The position numbers and the translations under genes are program-made. Below the pieces are notes generated by a model that was not told the DNA's origin, ran no database searches, and saw only the letters and a program-made list of their open reading frames with translations. This document shows positions 25,872 to 34,632 of a stretch of 64,000 nt of DNA, in pieces. Each line of letters starts with the position of its first letter. The stretch's first letter is position 1. This stretch comes from an uncultured Kiloniellaceae bacterium (GTDB lineage: Bacteria; Pseudomonadota; Alphaproteobacteria; Kiloniellales; Kiloniellaceae): NCBI GenBank assembly GCA_947493695.1, contig CANLSF010000003.1, positions 248,001 to 312,000 on the forward strand, given 5' to 3'.

Positions 25872-28844
25872 ATGTACACCCAGTATTTTGGGTTCCGGAA
25901 ACCACCATTTAAAATTACGCCTGACTCCGGTTTTTTTTACACGAACGCAGTGTTCCTTGACGCCCACTGCAACCTGCTGGACGCAATTGACGAGCAACGC
26001 GGCCTGAACCTGCTGACGGGCGACCACGGCACCGGAAAGACCACGCTTCTCAAGCGATTGGCGCAGGACCTCGACGACAGCGTTCACTTCATATATCTGC
26101 AGAATTCAAACCTGACACCCGAGGATCTGGTCGGACGTCTGCTCGACAAACTCGGTGTCGAGGAGGCCGGACGGTCGCGCGCGCCTCTGGAAGCTCTAAT
26201 TGTTCAGCTTCGCGACCACATGAAAATCCTGTCGGAACGCCAACAGAGCTGTGTCCTCTTCGTGGACGATGCACAAAATCTGCCAGCAGACACTCTGGGG
26301 GTATTGCCTCTTCTGATACAGGCCGAAGACGGCAGCAATCAGCTTCAAATGGTTTTATCAGGCTCGCCTGAGCTTCTCGTAAAACTCACAGATCCGGCCT
26401 TGTCCGCAGCGTCGCAACTGGTAGCAGAGCACGCGAAGCTGGACCGCCTCCCCGCAGGAGAAATTGCCGCTTTCATCGACCATCAAATCCGGGTCGCCGG
26501 CAGCATGCGCTCGGACATATTCTCTGAACCGGCAATCCGCGAAATCACCCAGACGACGTCGGGCCGCCCGAGCGACATCAATCAGGTCTGCGACAAGGCG
26601 CTTGAGATTGCCTACCGGCAAAAAACCCAGGTCGTCACCCGCGAGATTATACGGCAAACCTCGAGCCCGTCCTGGCTTGAGATGAACGAGGCTGACCAAG
26701 CCTCTGCATCGCCCGCGACACCAATCAAACGTGCCGCGGAAAAGGCCGCAAGCACCCTCTCCAAGCTACCCAGAGCACGAAGCCGACTTGCAGCACGCAT
26801 CTCCCCCCTGCTCAGCGATATGGCGAAGAAGCGTCCTAACCTGCGACCCGTCCTCAACTGGGGGCAACGCCTTCTTGAACGCTTCGGCGTTGTCGCACTG
26901 ATCGCCGTCGCAAAGCTCTGGAGGTTCACCGCTCTCACATGGCATTTTGCGAAAGCTTCTGCGCTCGCAAGTTTCGCCTGGATCCGTGCTCTGCAACGAA
27001 ACAGCGGATTTAAGCTTCGGCGGCGGTATGCCTGGCCAGTAGCAAGTCTGGTGCTTGTGGCGGCTTTTATCGGCTTGATCACGCTCATTCCAGGACCTGA
27101 CACGCCGCAGCTTACGGATCGGGGCGCATCCGATGGAGCCGTCACCGAGGTCGCGTCGGCTCCAAAAGAGTTGGCAGCAGAGAAAACATCGTCAGGGCGC
27201 CAGTTGAGCGAAATCTCGGCGCTGCGTTCAGAGCTTGCACAGGTGAAGCTGAATCTTAGAACGACAGCCTCGAACCGCAATTACCTTCAAAAGCGGGTTG
27301 CGGCACTGACAAGCGAACGAGACGAACTGGTCGTCAAGCAATCGCAGCTTCAGTTTGCACATAAACAGCTGGAACTCACACTTGCCTCAACCCGTAAACA
27401 GGTTGCTGATCTCGAAGGTGATCTCTCTACGCTGCAAGCCATGGCGCAACTCTCGAAAAGCAATGCTGGAGACAGCGGAAAATCAGGTCAGGATGGAAAT
27501 CCGGCGGCCACATCGTCCTGGCAAAGCGCGACACCAGAACTGCCCGGCACTGACGAGAGCACAAAAGCCGCCCTGAAGCCCGAGCGAACCGAAGTCGCCA
27601 CGTTGGACCAGCCGGTCACTGCTGCGCAGTTGGAATACCTCAGTAACGAGGCAGAACCGATCGTTACCGCAGCGGGTCCTATCCAGTCAGATGGTGACGA
27701 CACTCCCATCATCGCCGGTGTCCCGCAGATCAGCGAAACCGGAGCGCCTGACTATAGCGGCGAGCTTGAAGCAACACCTGCGTCCGATAGTCAAGAGATC
27801 TCAGCGCTCTCCGCATCCGATGAAGAGCTTCCTGCACCTGCGAAGAAAACCTTCAGCAAGCACACCCTTGCCCTGCTGATGCACAAGGCACGTCGCCTCT
27901 ATTTGAAGGATATGCTTACGACCCCGGCAGGTAACAATGCTTACGACGTCTACATGCAGATCCTTGAAGGCAACCCAGGGCATGCCAAAGCAACTGCCGG
28001 CATCGAAAAGATCGCCTCCCGCTATCTCGATTGGGCCGAGACCGAAGTTAATAACGGCAACAAGAGAAAAGCCCTTCGCTACTACAAGAAAGCTCTCTCA
28101 GTCGTTCCCGGTCATGCCGAAATAGCTGCCCGTATCGCTGCCCTGGAAGGCAAGCAGGCGCCTGCTGAAAGCACAGCCACGGCACCTACAGCGACAGCTG
28201 AAACTGAGCAGATTGAATCCGCGTCGGATGCGGAACAGAGTGAAGCCGCCAGAGCACGCCTGAAAACACTTCGGATTGAAGTCAGCGAACGCAGCCTGCT
28301 GCGCGCTGTCGAGGCCGGAAACCTGGAAATTACCGATCTTCTGATTGATGCGGGCATATCACCGGACGCCCAGAATGTGAGCAAGCAAACGGCCTTGCTG
28401 ACGGCGGCGATCAACGGCAATGAAACCATTACAAAGTTGCTGCTCGAACGCGGCGCGGATGTTAACAAGACCAACAGCATGGGCCGCTCGCCTTTGATCG
28501 CTGCAGCCTGGAACGGCAACGCATCGCTTGTTTCGATCCTGCTCAAAGGCGGCGCTGAAATTGAAACAACCAGCAAAGAAGGCTGGAATTCGCTGATGTA
28601 TGCCGCCTGGAACGGACATAGTTCGACGGTTCTGGCGTTGCTGAAGAGTGGCGTCCAGGTGGATGCAGTAAATGCCCAGAACTGGACAGCTCTGATGAAC
28701 GCAGCCTGGAATGGGCATAGCGAGACCGTGCGGGTCCTTCTGGAGCACGGCGCAGATGCCGGCCATCGGACGCCTTCCGGTGAAACAGCTCTCTCAGTTG
28801 CCTCACAGCAGGGCCACCGGGAAGCAGCGTTGCTGTTAGAGTAA
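25872..28844 (+). CDS. ExeA-type AAA ATPase fused to TM, TPR and ankyrin repeats
   Basis: 990 residues from ATG 25872 (GAAGG upstream; a TTG three codons earlier is less likely). It begins MYTQYFGFRKPPFKITPDSGFFY as in ExeA/GspA ATPases. Walker A is GDHGTGKTTLLKR and Walker B is CVLFVDDAQNLP. A transmembrane helix lies near residue 395 (VASLVLVAAFIGLITLI). A coiled-coil stretch follows (SEISALRSELAQVKLNLR and beyond), then TPR-like repeats near 670-760 (AETEVNNGNKRKALRYYKKAL). At least five ankyrin repeats close the protein (DITDLLI/ETITKLLLERGADVN/GHSETVRVLLEHGADAG). ExeA normally helps insert secretin through peptidoglycan. No secretion operon is adjacent, and the ankyrin tail suggests a scaffold for partner proteins. 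Confidence 0.85.
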   Translation: MYTQYFGFRKPPFKITPDSGFFYTNAVFLDAHCNLLDAIDEQRGLNLLTGDHGTGKTTLLKRLAQDLDDSVHFIYLQNSNLTPEDLVGRLLDKLGVEEAGRSRAPLEALIVQLRDHMKILSERQQSCVLFVDDAQNLPADTLGVLPLLIQAEDGSNQLQMVLSGSPELLVKLTDPALSAASQLVAEHAKLDRLPAGEIAAFIDHQIRVAGSMRSDIFSEPAIREITQTTSGRPSDINQVCDKALEIAYRQKTQVVTREIIRQTSSPSWLEMNEADQASASPATPIKRAAEKAASTLSKLPRARSRLAARISPLLSDMAKKRPNLRPVLNWGQRLLERFGVVALIAVAKLWRFTALTWHFAKASALASFAWIRALQRNSGFKLRRRYAWPVASLVLVAAFIGLITLIPGPDTPQLTDRGASDGAVTEVASAPKELAAEKTSSGRQLSEISALRSELAQVKLNLRTTASNRNYLQKRVAALTSERDELVVKQSQLQFAHKQLELTLASTRKQVADLEGDLSTLQAMAQLSKSNAGDSGKSGQDGNPAATSSWQSATPELPGTDESTKAALKPERTEVATLDQPVTAAQLEYLSNEAEPIVTAAGPIQSDGDDTPIIAGVPQISETGAPDYSGELEATPASDSQEISALSASDEELPAPAKKTFSKHTLALLMHKARRLYLKDMLTTPAGNNAYDVYMQILEGNPGHAKATAGIEKIASRYLDWAETEVNNGNKRKALRYYKKALSVVPGHAEIAARIAALEGKQAPAESTATAPTATAETEQIESASDAEQSEAARARLKTLRIEVSERSLLRAVEAGNLEITDLLIDAGISPDAQNVSKQTALLTAAINGNETITKLLLERGADVNKTNSMGRSPLIAAAWNGNASLVSILLKGGAEIETTSKEGWNSLMYAAWNGHSSTVLALLKSGVQVDAVNAQNWTALMNAAWNGHSETVRVLLEHGADAGHRTPSGETALSVASQQGHREAALLLE

Positions 28845-29025
28845 AGCAGAGCAACCCAACAACGCCTCCCCGACTTCCTGCGTTTTTTGCATTGCAATTC
28901 GGCGTGTCACCGCTTTTCATTCCATATACATATCTTGAGTAATCTCTGTTTCCGCCGCCTGGTCTGAACTGGAACGCGGGAGAGAGCGCTGTGCAACCGG
29001 ACGCCAAGCATAGGAAAACAGCCTG

Positions 29026-29874
29026 ATGAAACGAGCTCTAACCATCGGTGGCGGCGTAGTCGCCACCATCGCCATACTCTGGTTCGTCGTTGCGACCTAC
29101 GTATTCCCTTCGATCGGCTCCGTCGTGAAGGCCGCGGTTGAACAGGTCGGCTCGGACCTCACGCAAACCACCGTTCGCCTGGATGACGTCCAGCTCTCGC
29201 TCACCGATGGAAAAGGCAGCCTGCATGGCTTGCACATGACGAATCCCAGCGGCTTCGAGGAAACCGACGCCTTCGCGTTTGAAGTCATCGCAATCGATGT
29301 AGACCTTTCGACCCTGGCAAGTGATGTCGTTGTTATCAACGAGATCGTCGTCGAGAAACCACGAATCCGCTACGAAATCGGAGAAAAGGGTACAAACATC
29401 GATACTATTCGCGGCAACGTCGAATCCCAGCAGAGCGGCGGCGCATCATCCGACGATACAGAGACGCCTTCCTTCATCATCAAAAACCTTTATCTGCGCG
29501 ACGGCACCGTCAGCCTCGCAGCCACCGGCCTCTTCGACGAGCAGCTTGCCGTTCCCCTTCCCGATATTCACCTCACCGATGTCGGGCAGGACGGCGCCGG
29601 CGCCAGTCCCGGCGACATCGTTGAACAGACACTGGCCGCAGTCGGCGGTGGCATCACCACCGCGGTCGCCGACATCGACCTGGACGGCATTCGCCAGGGC
29701 GCCGAGGATGTCGCTACCGACGCCGGCGAGGCTATCGAAGATGCCGCAGAGGAGACCGGAAAGGCCGCCAGCGACGTTGGCGAAGCGATCGGCGAAGGCG
29801 CTGAACAGGCCGGCGAGGCCGTCAGCGAAGGCGCCGAAGCCGCCGGAAAAGCCATCAAAGGCCTCTTCGACTGA
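29026..29874 (+). CDS. AsmA-like / DUF748-type membrane-anchored protein
   Basis: 282 residues. One N-terminal membrane helix (GGGVVATIAILWFVVATYVF) is followed by a beta-rich part (VRLDDVQLSLTDGKGSLHGLHMTNPSGFEETDAFAFEVIAIDVDLSTLASDVVVINEIVVEKPRIR in pieces) that resembles the repeated 'core layer' of AsmA/DUF748 proteins involved in lipid transport to the outer membrane. The C-terminal 70 residues are an Ala/Glu/Gly repeat region (EAIEDAAEETGKAASDVGEAI) of likely amphipathic helix. AGGA precedes the start. A single gene between the ExeA-like gene and a convergent aminotransferase. Confidence 0.65.
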   Translation: MKRALTIGGGVVATIAILWFVVATYVFPSIGSVVKAAVEQVGSDLTQTTVRLDDVQLSLTDGKGSLHGLHMTNPSGFEETDAFAFEVIAIDVDLSTLASDVVVINEIVVEKPRIRYEIGEKGTNIDTIRGNVESQQSGGASSDDTETPSFIIKNLYLRDGTVSLAATGLFDEQLAVPLPDIHLTDVGQDGAGASPGDIVEQTLAAVGGGITTAVADIDLDGIRQGAEDVATDAGEAIEDAAEETGKAASDVGEAIGEGAEQAGEAVSEGAEAAGKAIKGLFD

Positions 29875-29926
29875 CTTCGCTTTTGCGGTGACCGGCAAAA
29901 ACCGGCCAGCACTGGCACATGATAAA

Positions 29927-30826
29927 TCAAGCAACGGCAATCCGGCCTACCGGCGTACGTCTGACCTCGTCATGATAGTCACACACCATCTGTCGGGTGA
30001 TATCACCGACGTCAAATCGATAGGGACCGATTTCAGAGACCGGGCAAACCTCAGCGGCGCTTCCGGTCAGGAAACACTGTTCGAAGCCTTCCAGCTCCTC
30101 GGGTTTGATTGCCCGTTCAACAACCCGGATCTGACGCCTCTGCGCCAACTCCATCACAGTTTGCCGGGTGATACCGTTCAGGAAGCAATCCGGATCAGGA
30201 GTGTGCAGCGCACCGTCCTTTACGAAAAATACGTTGGCGCCGGTCGCCTCCGCCACCAGGCCCCGATGATCGAACATCAGCGCATCGTCATATCCCGCCT
30301 GTGCCGCCGCATGCTTCGAGAGCGTACAAATCATATAGAGGCCTGCCGCTTTCGCCTGGGTCGGCGCACATTCGGGTGGCGGCCTGCGCCAGTCGGAGAT
30401 CGTCAGGCGAAGGCCCGCCTGCAGCGCATCCGGTGTGAAGTAGCTTGGCCAGTCCCAGCCCGCCATCGCCACGTTGGTGCCGCTCGCCTGGGCCGCAACC
30501 CCCATCTCGCCACTGCCGCGCCAGATCACCCGGCGCAGATAGCCGTCGGCGAGACCGCTGGCGCGAACCACGTCTTGCGCCGCCCGGTCGAGTTCGCCCG
30601 CGCTGTAGGGGCAGTCCATCCCCATGATGCGGCAAGAGTTAACCAGGCGTTCGCCGTGGGCCTTTAGTTTGAAAACCTGACCGTTGTAAAAGCGCTCCCC
30701 CTCAAACACGCTGCTGCCGTAGTGCAGGCCGTGAGTCAGAACATGCACTCTGGCGTCACTCCAGGGTACCAGAGCCCCGTTCAGCCATATCGTGCCGTCA
30801 CGCTCGTCAAAAGGAATAATTGCCAT
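29927..30826 (-). CDS. Branched-chain amino acid aminotransferase family (class IV PLP)
   Basis: 299 residues from ATG 30826 (MAIIPFDERDGTIWLNGALVPW), the usual start of alphaproteobacterial IlvE-like proteins; an ATG four codons earlier is also possible. Class IV features are HVLTHGLHYGSSVFEGERFY, RRVIWRGSGEMGV, the PLP lysine region TLSKHAAAQAGYDDAL, and LVAEATGANVFFVKDG. These enzymes transaminate leucine, isoleucine and valine. D-amino-acid aminotransferases share the fold, so the substrate is probable rather than certain. Confidence 0.88.
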   Translation of the reverse strand: MAIIPFDERDGTIWLNGALVPWSDARVHVLTHGLHYGSSVFEGERFYNGQVFKLKAHGERLVNSCRIMGMDCPYSAGELDRAAQDVVRASGLADGYLRRVIWRGSGEMGVAAQASGTNVAMAGWDWPSYFTPDALQAGLRLTISDWRRPPPECAPTQAKAAGLYMICTLSKHAAAQAGYDDALMFDHRGLVAEATGANVFFVKDGALHTPDPDCFLNGITRQTVMELAQRRQIRVVERAIKPEELEGFEQCFLTGSAAEVCPVSEIGPYRFDVGDITRQMVCDYHDEVRRTPVGRIAVA

Positions 30827-30995
30827 GATCTGACCCATCCATCATATGATTATTTCGCTGTAGCACTCTCAATGGAAACAATCATATATAATAGGTCAGC
30901 ATTACTGACATGATTTTTCTGCACGCCAGCCATGCATGGACGCGCCTCGGATGTCAGGTTTGGTCGAACCACAAAAGGCTGCCCGCGGAACGAAA

Positions 30996-31100
30996 GGCAA
31001 AAAAAAATCTCGCTCCAGCCTCTGCTGTCACGAGATCCGGACCTATTGGCCCAAAGCAAAAATCGCAAATTTAGGTCTTTAGGTCAATGGCTTGGGGATA
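30996..31100 (-). repeat. About 105-base repeat with terminator-like end (copy 1; copy 2 at 57573-57676)
   Basis: Read leftward both copies share a block with TTTGCGATTTTTG, GGGCCAATAGGT, CGGATCTCGTGAC, a variable loop, and GGAGCG(A/G)GATTTTTTTT. ATCTCG can pair with CGAGAT here; in the other copy the partner is CGGGAT, keeping the pairing by a wobble. Each copy lies just downstream of the last immunity-type gene of a toxin array. It may be a conserved terminator, a small RNA, or a recombination border. Confidence 0.65.
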
Positions 31101-31142
31101 AGTGCCTGCAATAGAGCAAACGCTCAAATCGCGCTACAGGAC

Positions 31143-31634
31143 CTAATCCGTTTCGGTCTCCAGCTCGACTTCCGTCTCCGCATCGTGAGAACAACTGATG
31201 CTTTCGACCTTACCGTTCAGAAGCCAGACCTGAAGACCCAAATCATGATAGTCGAGAACCTGATAGGGGGCCGTCTCATCGTCGACGCTAAGGTCGAGTT
31301 CGTCTTTTTCATCGGGTTCGGTGCCCAGGATTCTGGTCAATTCTTCCATTGTCGATTCAATGACATTGGCATCATTCCACATGAAGACTTCACGCGAGAT
31401 AATCGTATCGACAAGGCTGTCCTGAATGTAGATATCGATATCAACACCACTTACCTTAAAGTGGCTCTCCTTGTATCCGGCGACCTCTTCGTAGTGCTCC
31501 AGCTCCAGACCAAGCATACTCGTATAGTCGGAAATCGGCGCTCCAAACGACACCGGCCCCAGACGCTCGTTGGGCACCCAATCCCACAGGAAACCGGCGC
31601 CGTCCGTCTCTTGAGTGCTTAGATCCTCTGCCAT
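31143..31634 (-). CDS. Immunity-like protein, paralogue of the gene at 34167
   Basis: 163 residues, acidic. It clearly resembles the 34167 product: both have FLWDWVPNERLGPVSFG / IVWDWVPNEQIGPIVYG, a SGVDIDIYIQDSLVDTIIS / PGTDTDIYEENGLVESVIS stretch, FMWNDANVI / FIYKNANLI, and a late DYHDLGLQVWLLNGKVESI / SFDDMGIDVWLLDDVVESV. The other copy directly follows a toxin gene, so both are likely immunity proteins. This one has no toxin next to it on the same strand, so it looks like an orphan kept after its toxin was lost. Confidence 0.65.
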   Translation of the reverse strand: MAEDLSTQETDGAGFLWDWVPNERLGPVSFGAPISDYTSMLGLELEHYEEVAGYKESHFKVSGVDIDIYIQDSLVDTIISREVFMWNDANVIESTMEELTRILGTEPDEKDELDLSVDDETAPYQVLDYHDLGLQVWLLNGKVESISCSHDAETEVELETETD

Positions 31635-32231
31635 CGTCGCAACCTTTATCCCATAGATCTATCGAGAGCCTGACGACTGATCACACGTCTCGAGAAGTAC
31701 ATCATTCAGTTTGGTGTCACAAAACGAGGGTCTGACGGGCTCTGTCAGACATTCTTTTCCTTAATCCTACAGTCGATCCCAACTCCAATTTAACCGACCA
31801 CAAACATTAAAGACCCGATCAGTAACCACCCACTCCCTTTAATGACACAGTGATGATTACCAAAGCGTTTGTAGCGCCGGAACCTTAACAGCATTTTCGG
31901 ATACTTTTTGCGCGACCCTACATCGACGGCCAGTAACAGCAGCGAAAACCTCCCCCCGGCTCACTTCAGCGATATCTATGGTCAGGCAAGCACACGAACT
32001 ATTATTTCCACCTTGGGCGCTCCCACGAAGCAATGCTTCATTCACGATCCGCAAAGTCAGCTCCCCCTCAGCCCTCCTGTTGGCTCAAGAAGACAGAAGA
32101 ATGCCTCCAGGCACACCCGCCTCTCGCGTTCTGAATGGAATTGCTCACCCATTGGTAGTATATTATGCCCAGTCGGCGACTGGTCCCGTATGAGGTTTCT
32201 CGTAAGAGCACTCTTTGGAAAGGTCAGAAAT
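31635..32231. other. Intergenic region, no gene seen
   Basis: About 600 bases between the leftward immunity-like gene and the rightward CACGGGC-motif gene. Open frames here lack ribosome sites and family features. The ribosome site GGAAAGGT of the downstream gene is at its right end. The AT-content is higher than in the flanking genes, as expected for a recombination-prone accessory region. Confidence 0.5.
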
Positions 32232-33107
32232 ATGTTTGCTGCACGCATTGCAAATCCAAAGTCTACATCGTCCCACGGCTCTTCGGTTGCCTTGCATCGG
32301 CCTAGACAAGCTGCGATCAAGCCGCATCCTCCCCTCAGTCAAAAAGTAGGCCGTCAAGCGCAGAACGGGTCCAACACGCAGACACAAACTGCCTGTGCGT
32401 GCGGCGGTGGGTGTTCCAAATGCCAGGCTGGGGCTCGCAGTCCTGCGTCCGGCGGGTATGATACCGGCGGGGGCTCGGTTGTCACGAACAGCGCTCCAGA
32501 AGCACCGACCTTCCAGGCAGAAGGCGTGAAGACGGAAACCCAAGGCCCAGCCCCTGCGCCAGGTGTCTTTCCACCGTCGCCTCCGCCACCAACACCTGCT
32601 CCGTCAGCGTCGGAAGATCATTGTCGCACCACGGGCTCTTTCTCCAGCATTCCTTCGGGAGTGCTGGCAGCAACCATGACCGGAAGCAAACTTGGGACTA
32701 CCTTTGACATGATCGCCGATTTCGACGCAGCAGCTCCTTGTAACTGTTCGCGAGGCGAGTACCGGCAATCTGTGAGAGGCAGTTTCACCGCCAACGGTTC
32801 GCCAGTGACACATCACATAGGGCCGGGACTCACACTTCATCCAACAAGGTTTCAGCTCGACGGAAACGCGACGACGGCGAACTATTTCGGCCGACGAAAC
32901 TATCGCACCACCTACTCTCATTTCGAGCCCGATCAAGCAGGAGGCTGCCAGTTCCAAGGCCAGGACATTCCAGGAATTTCCGCCGCATCGGGAACAGCCC
33001 TGACCGTCGACCTGGACTTTCAGGGCGTGCTCATCGACAAAGGCGATAGCAATCGTCAGCTGGCATCCGCCTCGTGGAGTGTTCGAGGCAGCGACACGGT
33101 GCCTTAA
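32232..33107 (+). CDS. Protein with eCIS/DUF4157-type CACGGGC motif
   Basis: 291 residues from ATG 32232, preceded by GGAAAGGT at good spacing; a longer frame upstream is probably not translated. Near residue 60 lies CACGGGCSKCQAG, a cysteine motif I associate with DUF4157-type proteins linked to extracellular contractile injection systems (usually CACGG.CPRCQ). A proline-rich linker follows (PAPAPGVFPPSPPPPTPAPS in part). The C-terminal domain has several cysteines (HCRTTGSFSSIP, APCNCSRGEYRQSVRG, GGCQFQGQDIPG). I do not know the function of the C-terminal domain. The gene runs opposite to the toxin/immunity genes around it, with a small partner gene downstream. Confidence 0.65.
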   Translation: MFAARIANPKSTSSHGSSVALHRPRQAAIKPHPPLSQKVGRQAQNGSNTQTQTACACGGGCSKCQAGARSPASGGYDTGGGSVVTNSAPEAPTFQAEGVKTETQGPAPAPGVFPPSPPPPTPAPSASEDHCRTTGSFSSIPSGVLAATMTGSKLGTTFDMIADFDAAAPCNCSRGEYRQSVRGSFTANGSPVTHHIGPGLTLHPTRFQLDGNATTANYFGRRNYRTTYSHFEPDQAGGCQFQGQDIPGISAASGTALTVDLDFQGVLIDKGDSNRQLASASWSVRGSDTVP

Positions 33108-33132
33108 TCAAAGACTCGAAAGGTAACAAGCC

Positions 33133-33510
33133 GTGCCACATGGCCGACCGCGTGGAGATCTTGAGTCTTTCGCCACGGACAGTAAAGCGCTCGACACCGA
33201 TAGTGTCGTTATGAGCCAGATTGAGGGCACCTGCGGCGAAGGGTGGCGCGTCAGCATACTGATCGCACGCCCGAGTGGACAGCGAGCGATTAAGGCCGGT
33301 CAAATCGACGCGCGACTTTTCGATCGGCATGGGCGCAGGATACCGGTGCTCCAATACCCGGAAGACGTCTGGGTCGAAGCAGGTGGGGCCGCAGGCACAA
33401 CCGCCAGCGCAGATTTCCTGTTCGCGCCTTCGTGCGACGAACCCAAACTGATGGAGGTTCGCTCGAGACGAAGTGTTGCAAAGCTCGAGATAACGCCCGT
33501 TGAAAGGTAA
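33133..33510 (+). CDS. Hypothetical protein, partner of the CACGGGC-motif gene
   Basis: 125 residues from a GTG start (33133) with AAGGT eight bases upstream, beginning 25 bases after the previous gene. The core (SQIEGTCGEGWRVSILIARPSG, RRIPVLQYPEDVWVEAGG) looks like a small beta-rich domain. No family is recognised. Same direction and tight spacing suggest one operon with the upstream gene. A binding or immunity partner role is possible but unproven. Confidence 0.55.
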   Translation: MPHGRPRGDLESFATDSKALDTDSVVMSQIEGTCGEGWRVSILIARPSGQRAIKAGQIDARLFDRHGRRIPVLQYPEDVWVEAGGAAGTTASADFLFAPSCDEPKLMEVRSRRSVAKLEITPVER

Positions 33511-33543
33511 GGTCTGCGGCACTAATCGATCACCCGCCCCTGA

Positions 33544-33849
33544 TCACATGCTTCGGCGCCGGGTTTTGCAGGACCACACGCACGCCCCCTCAAACTCCGG
33601 GAGTGAAACTATTACCGCGTCCAAAGCCGTCACGCGCTTGTCCATGGCACATATCGAAAAGGGCATATGCAAAGGTGAATCGACGCCGCCGTCCACAACT
33701 GTGATGTCGACATTCCGTTCCGAACGGCGTGTCGCGGTCTTCAACACCACGATACGTGAATGCTCTTCACCCTCGCGCGCTCGATACTGCCAGGACTGAC
33801 CCGCTTGGTATTTCAATGACGCCTCCATCGAGATGTCTTCAATCTCCAT
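33544..33849 (-). CDS. Small putative immunity-type protein, C-terminus possibly altered
   Basis: About 101 residues; possible starts are ATG at 33870, 33849 and 33828, and I chose 33849. The motif YQAGQSWQYRAREGEEHSRI, followed by a strand-rich part and CAMDKRVTALDAVIVSLPEF, matches a widespread family of short uncharacterised proteins that begin Y..G..W.Y..R..E..S. The usual C-terminus seems cut short after LPEFEG, where a run of G may mark a frameshift. It lies in the immunity-gene row downstream of the toxin gene. Confidence 0.55.
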   Translation of the reverse strand: MEIEDISMEASLKYQAGQSWQYRAREGEEHSRIVVLKTATRRSERNVDITVVDGGVDSPLHMPFSICAMDKRVTALDAVIVSLPEFEGACVWSCKTRRRSM

Positions 33850-34125
33850 CAGCAAAAATCCACTCGTCATCCCCTACAGCCTTGCCCAACATTTCTACAA
33901 AGGCTCTGACATCCGGGTTTGAAGTTGCGTCGGATGACGCAATGCTCTTGATCAACAGGCGCGCATGATCAGGACTAATTCTTGAGTCGGCGTAGGTATC
34001 GAGTTTACACCAGGGTATCTTTGCAGCTCGCTAAAGGCCGGTTTTACGGACCAGAGCGATATTCCATCAAGCGCGACCTCGACAACATCTTTGTTGGCAC
34101 CCAACCAAGAGAAATCCAATCCCAT
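33839..34125 (-). pseudogene. Frameshifted immunity-type gene
   Basis: Two adjoining frames together look like one small acidic protein. The first starts at ATG 34125 (MGLDFSWLGANKDVVEVALD, then ISLWSVKPAFSELQR). The second frame continues as IPWCKLDTYADSRISPDHARL and ends GKAVGDDEWIFADGD at stop 33839. The switch needs a single-base change near the CAAAGATACCC tract (about 34020). Both halves have coding character and the join is natural, so a recent frameshift is the simplest reading. It sits between the toxin-linked immunity gene and the next small gene. Confidence 0.6.
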
Positions 34126-34166
34126 AGTCACTTCTATATATGTGTTTCATTGCGGGAACTGCATGG

Positions 34167-34625
34167 TCACCCTTCCGCCGACACATCTTCCTCTTCGTCT
34201 CCTTCGTCGCGCCAACTGCCTACGCTCTCAACTACGTCATCCAGCAACCACACATCAATGCCCATATCATCAAAACTTAAGACTCTATGAGGGGCGCCAC
34301 CTTCGTCGTCAGCAAGGTCGAACTCGTCAATATCACTTGGCTCCAGCCCTAACTGCTCTATGATTTCATGCTCACTCATCCCAATTAAGTTTGCATTCTT
34401 GTAAATGAAAAAATCCCCACTAATGACGCTTTCGACGAGACCGTTTTCCTCATAGATGTCTGTGTCTGTTCCAGGCACGTTATAGAACTCCGTTTCGTGC
34501 CCGGGAATAGTGTCATCGTGAACATGGCGTAGGCCAAGATGTTCAATAAAATCAGCTATTGGTTTTCCATATACGATCGGACCAATCTGCTCATTCGGCA
34601 CCCAATCCCAAACTATTTCTTTCAT
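34167..34625 (-). CDS. Putative immunity protein of the 34633 toxin
   Basis: About 152 residues from ATG 34625, the first ATG after the toxin stop codon, with GAGGG upstream; an in-frame ATG at 34652 inside the toxin end is an alternative. Acidic protein with WDWVPNEQIGPIVYGKPIADF and DIYEENGLVESVISGDFF, paralogous to the 31143 product. Its place directly after a basic toxin-like C-terminus is the usual arrangement for polymorphic toxin/immunity pairs. The family name is not known to me. Confidence 0.7.
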   Translation of the reverse strand: MKEIVWDWVPNEQIGPIVYGKPIADFIEHLGLRHVHDDTIPGHETEFYNVPGTDTDIYEENGLVESVISGDFFIYKNANLIGMSEHEIIEQLGLEPSDIDEFDLADDEGGAPHRVLSFDDMGIDVWLLDDVVESVGSWRDEGDEEEDVSAEG

Positions 34626-34632
34626 ATTTTCT

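Noticed and set aside
30850-31068. Short protein gene inside the 105-base repeat (MRFLLWANRSGSRD...)
   Set aside because: A similar frame exists in the other copy, but it covers a terminator hairpin and diverges at once beyond the repeat; more likely an RNA or terminator element.
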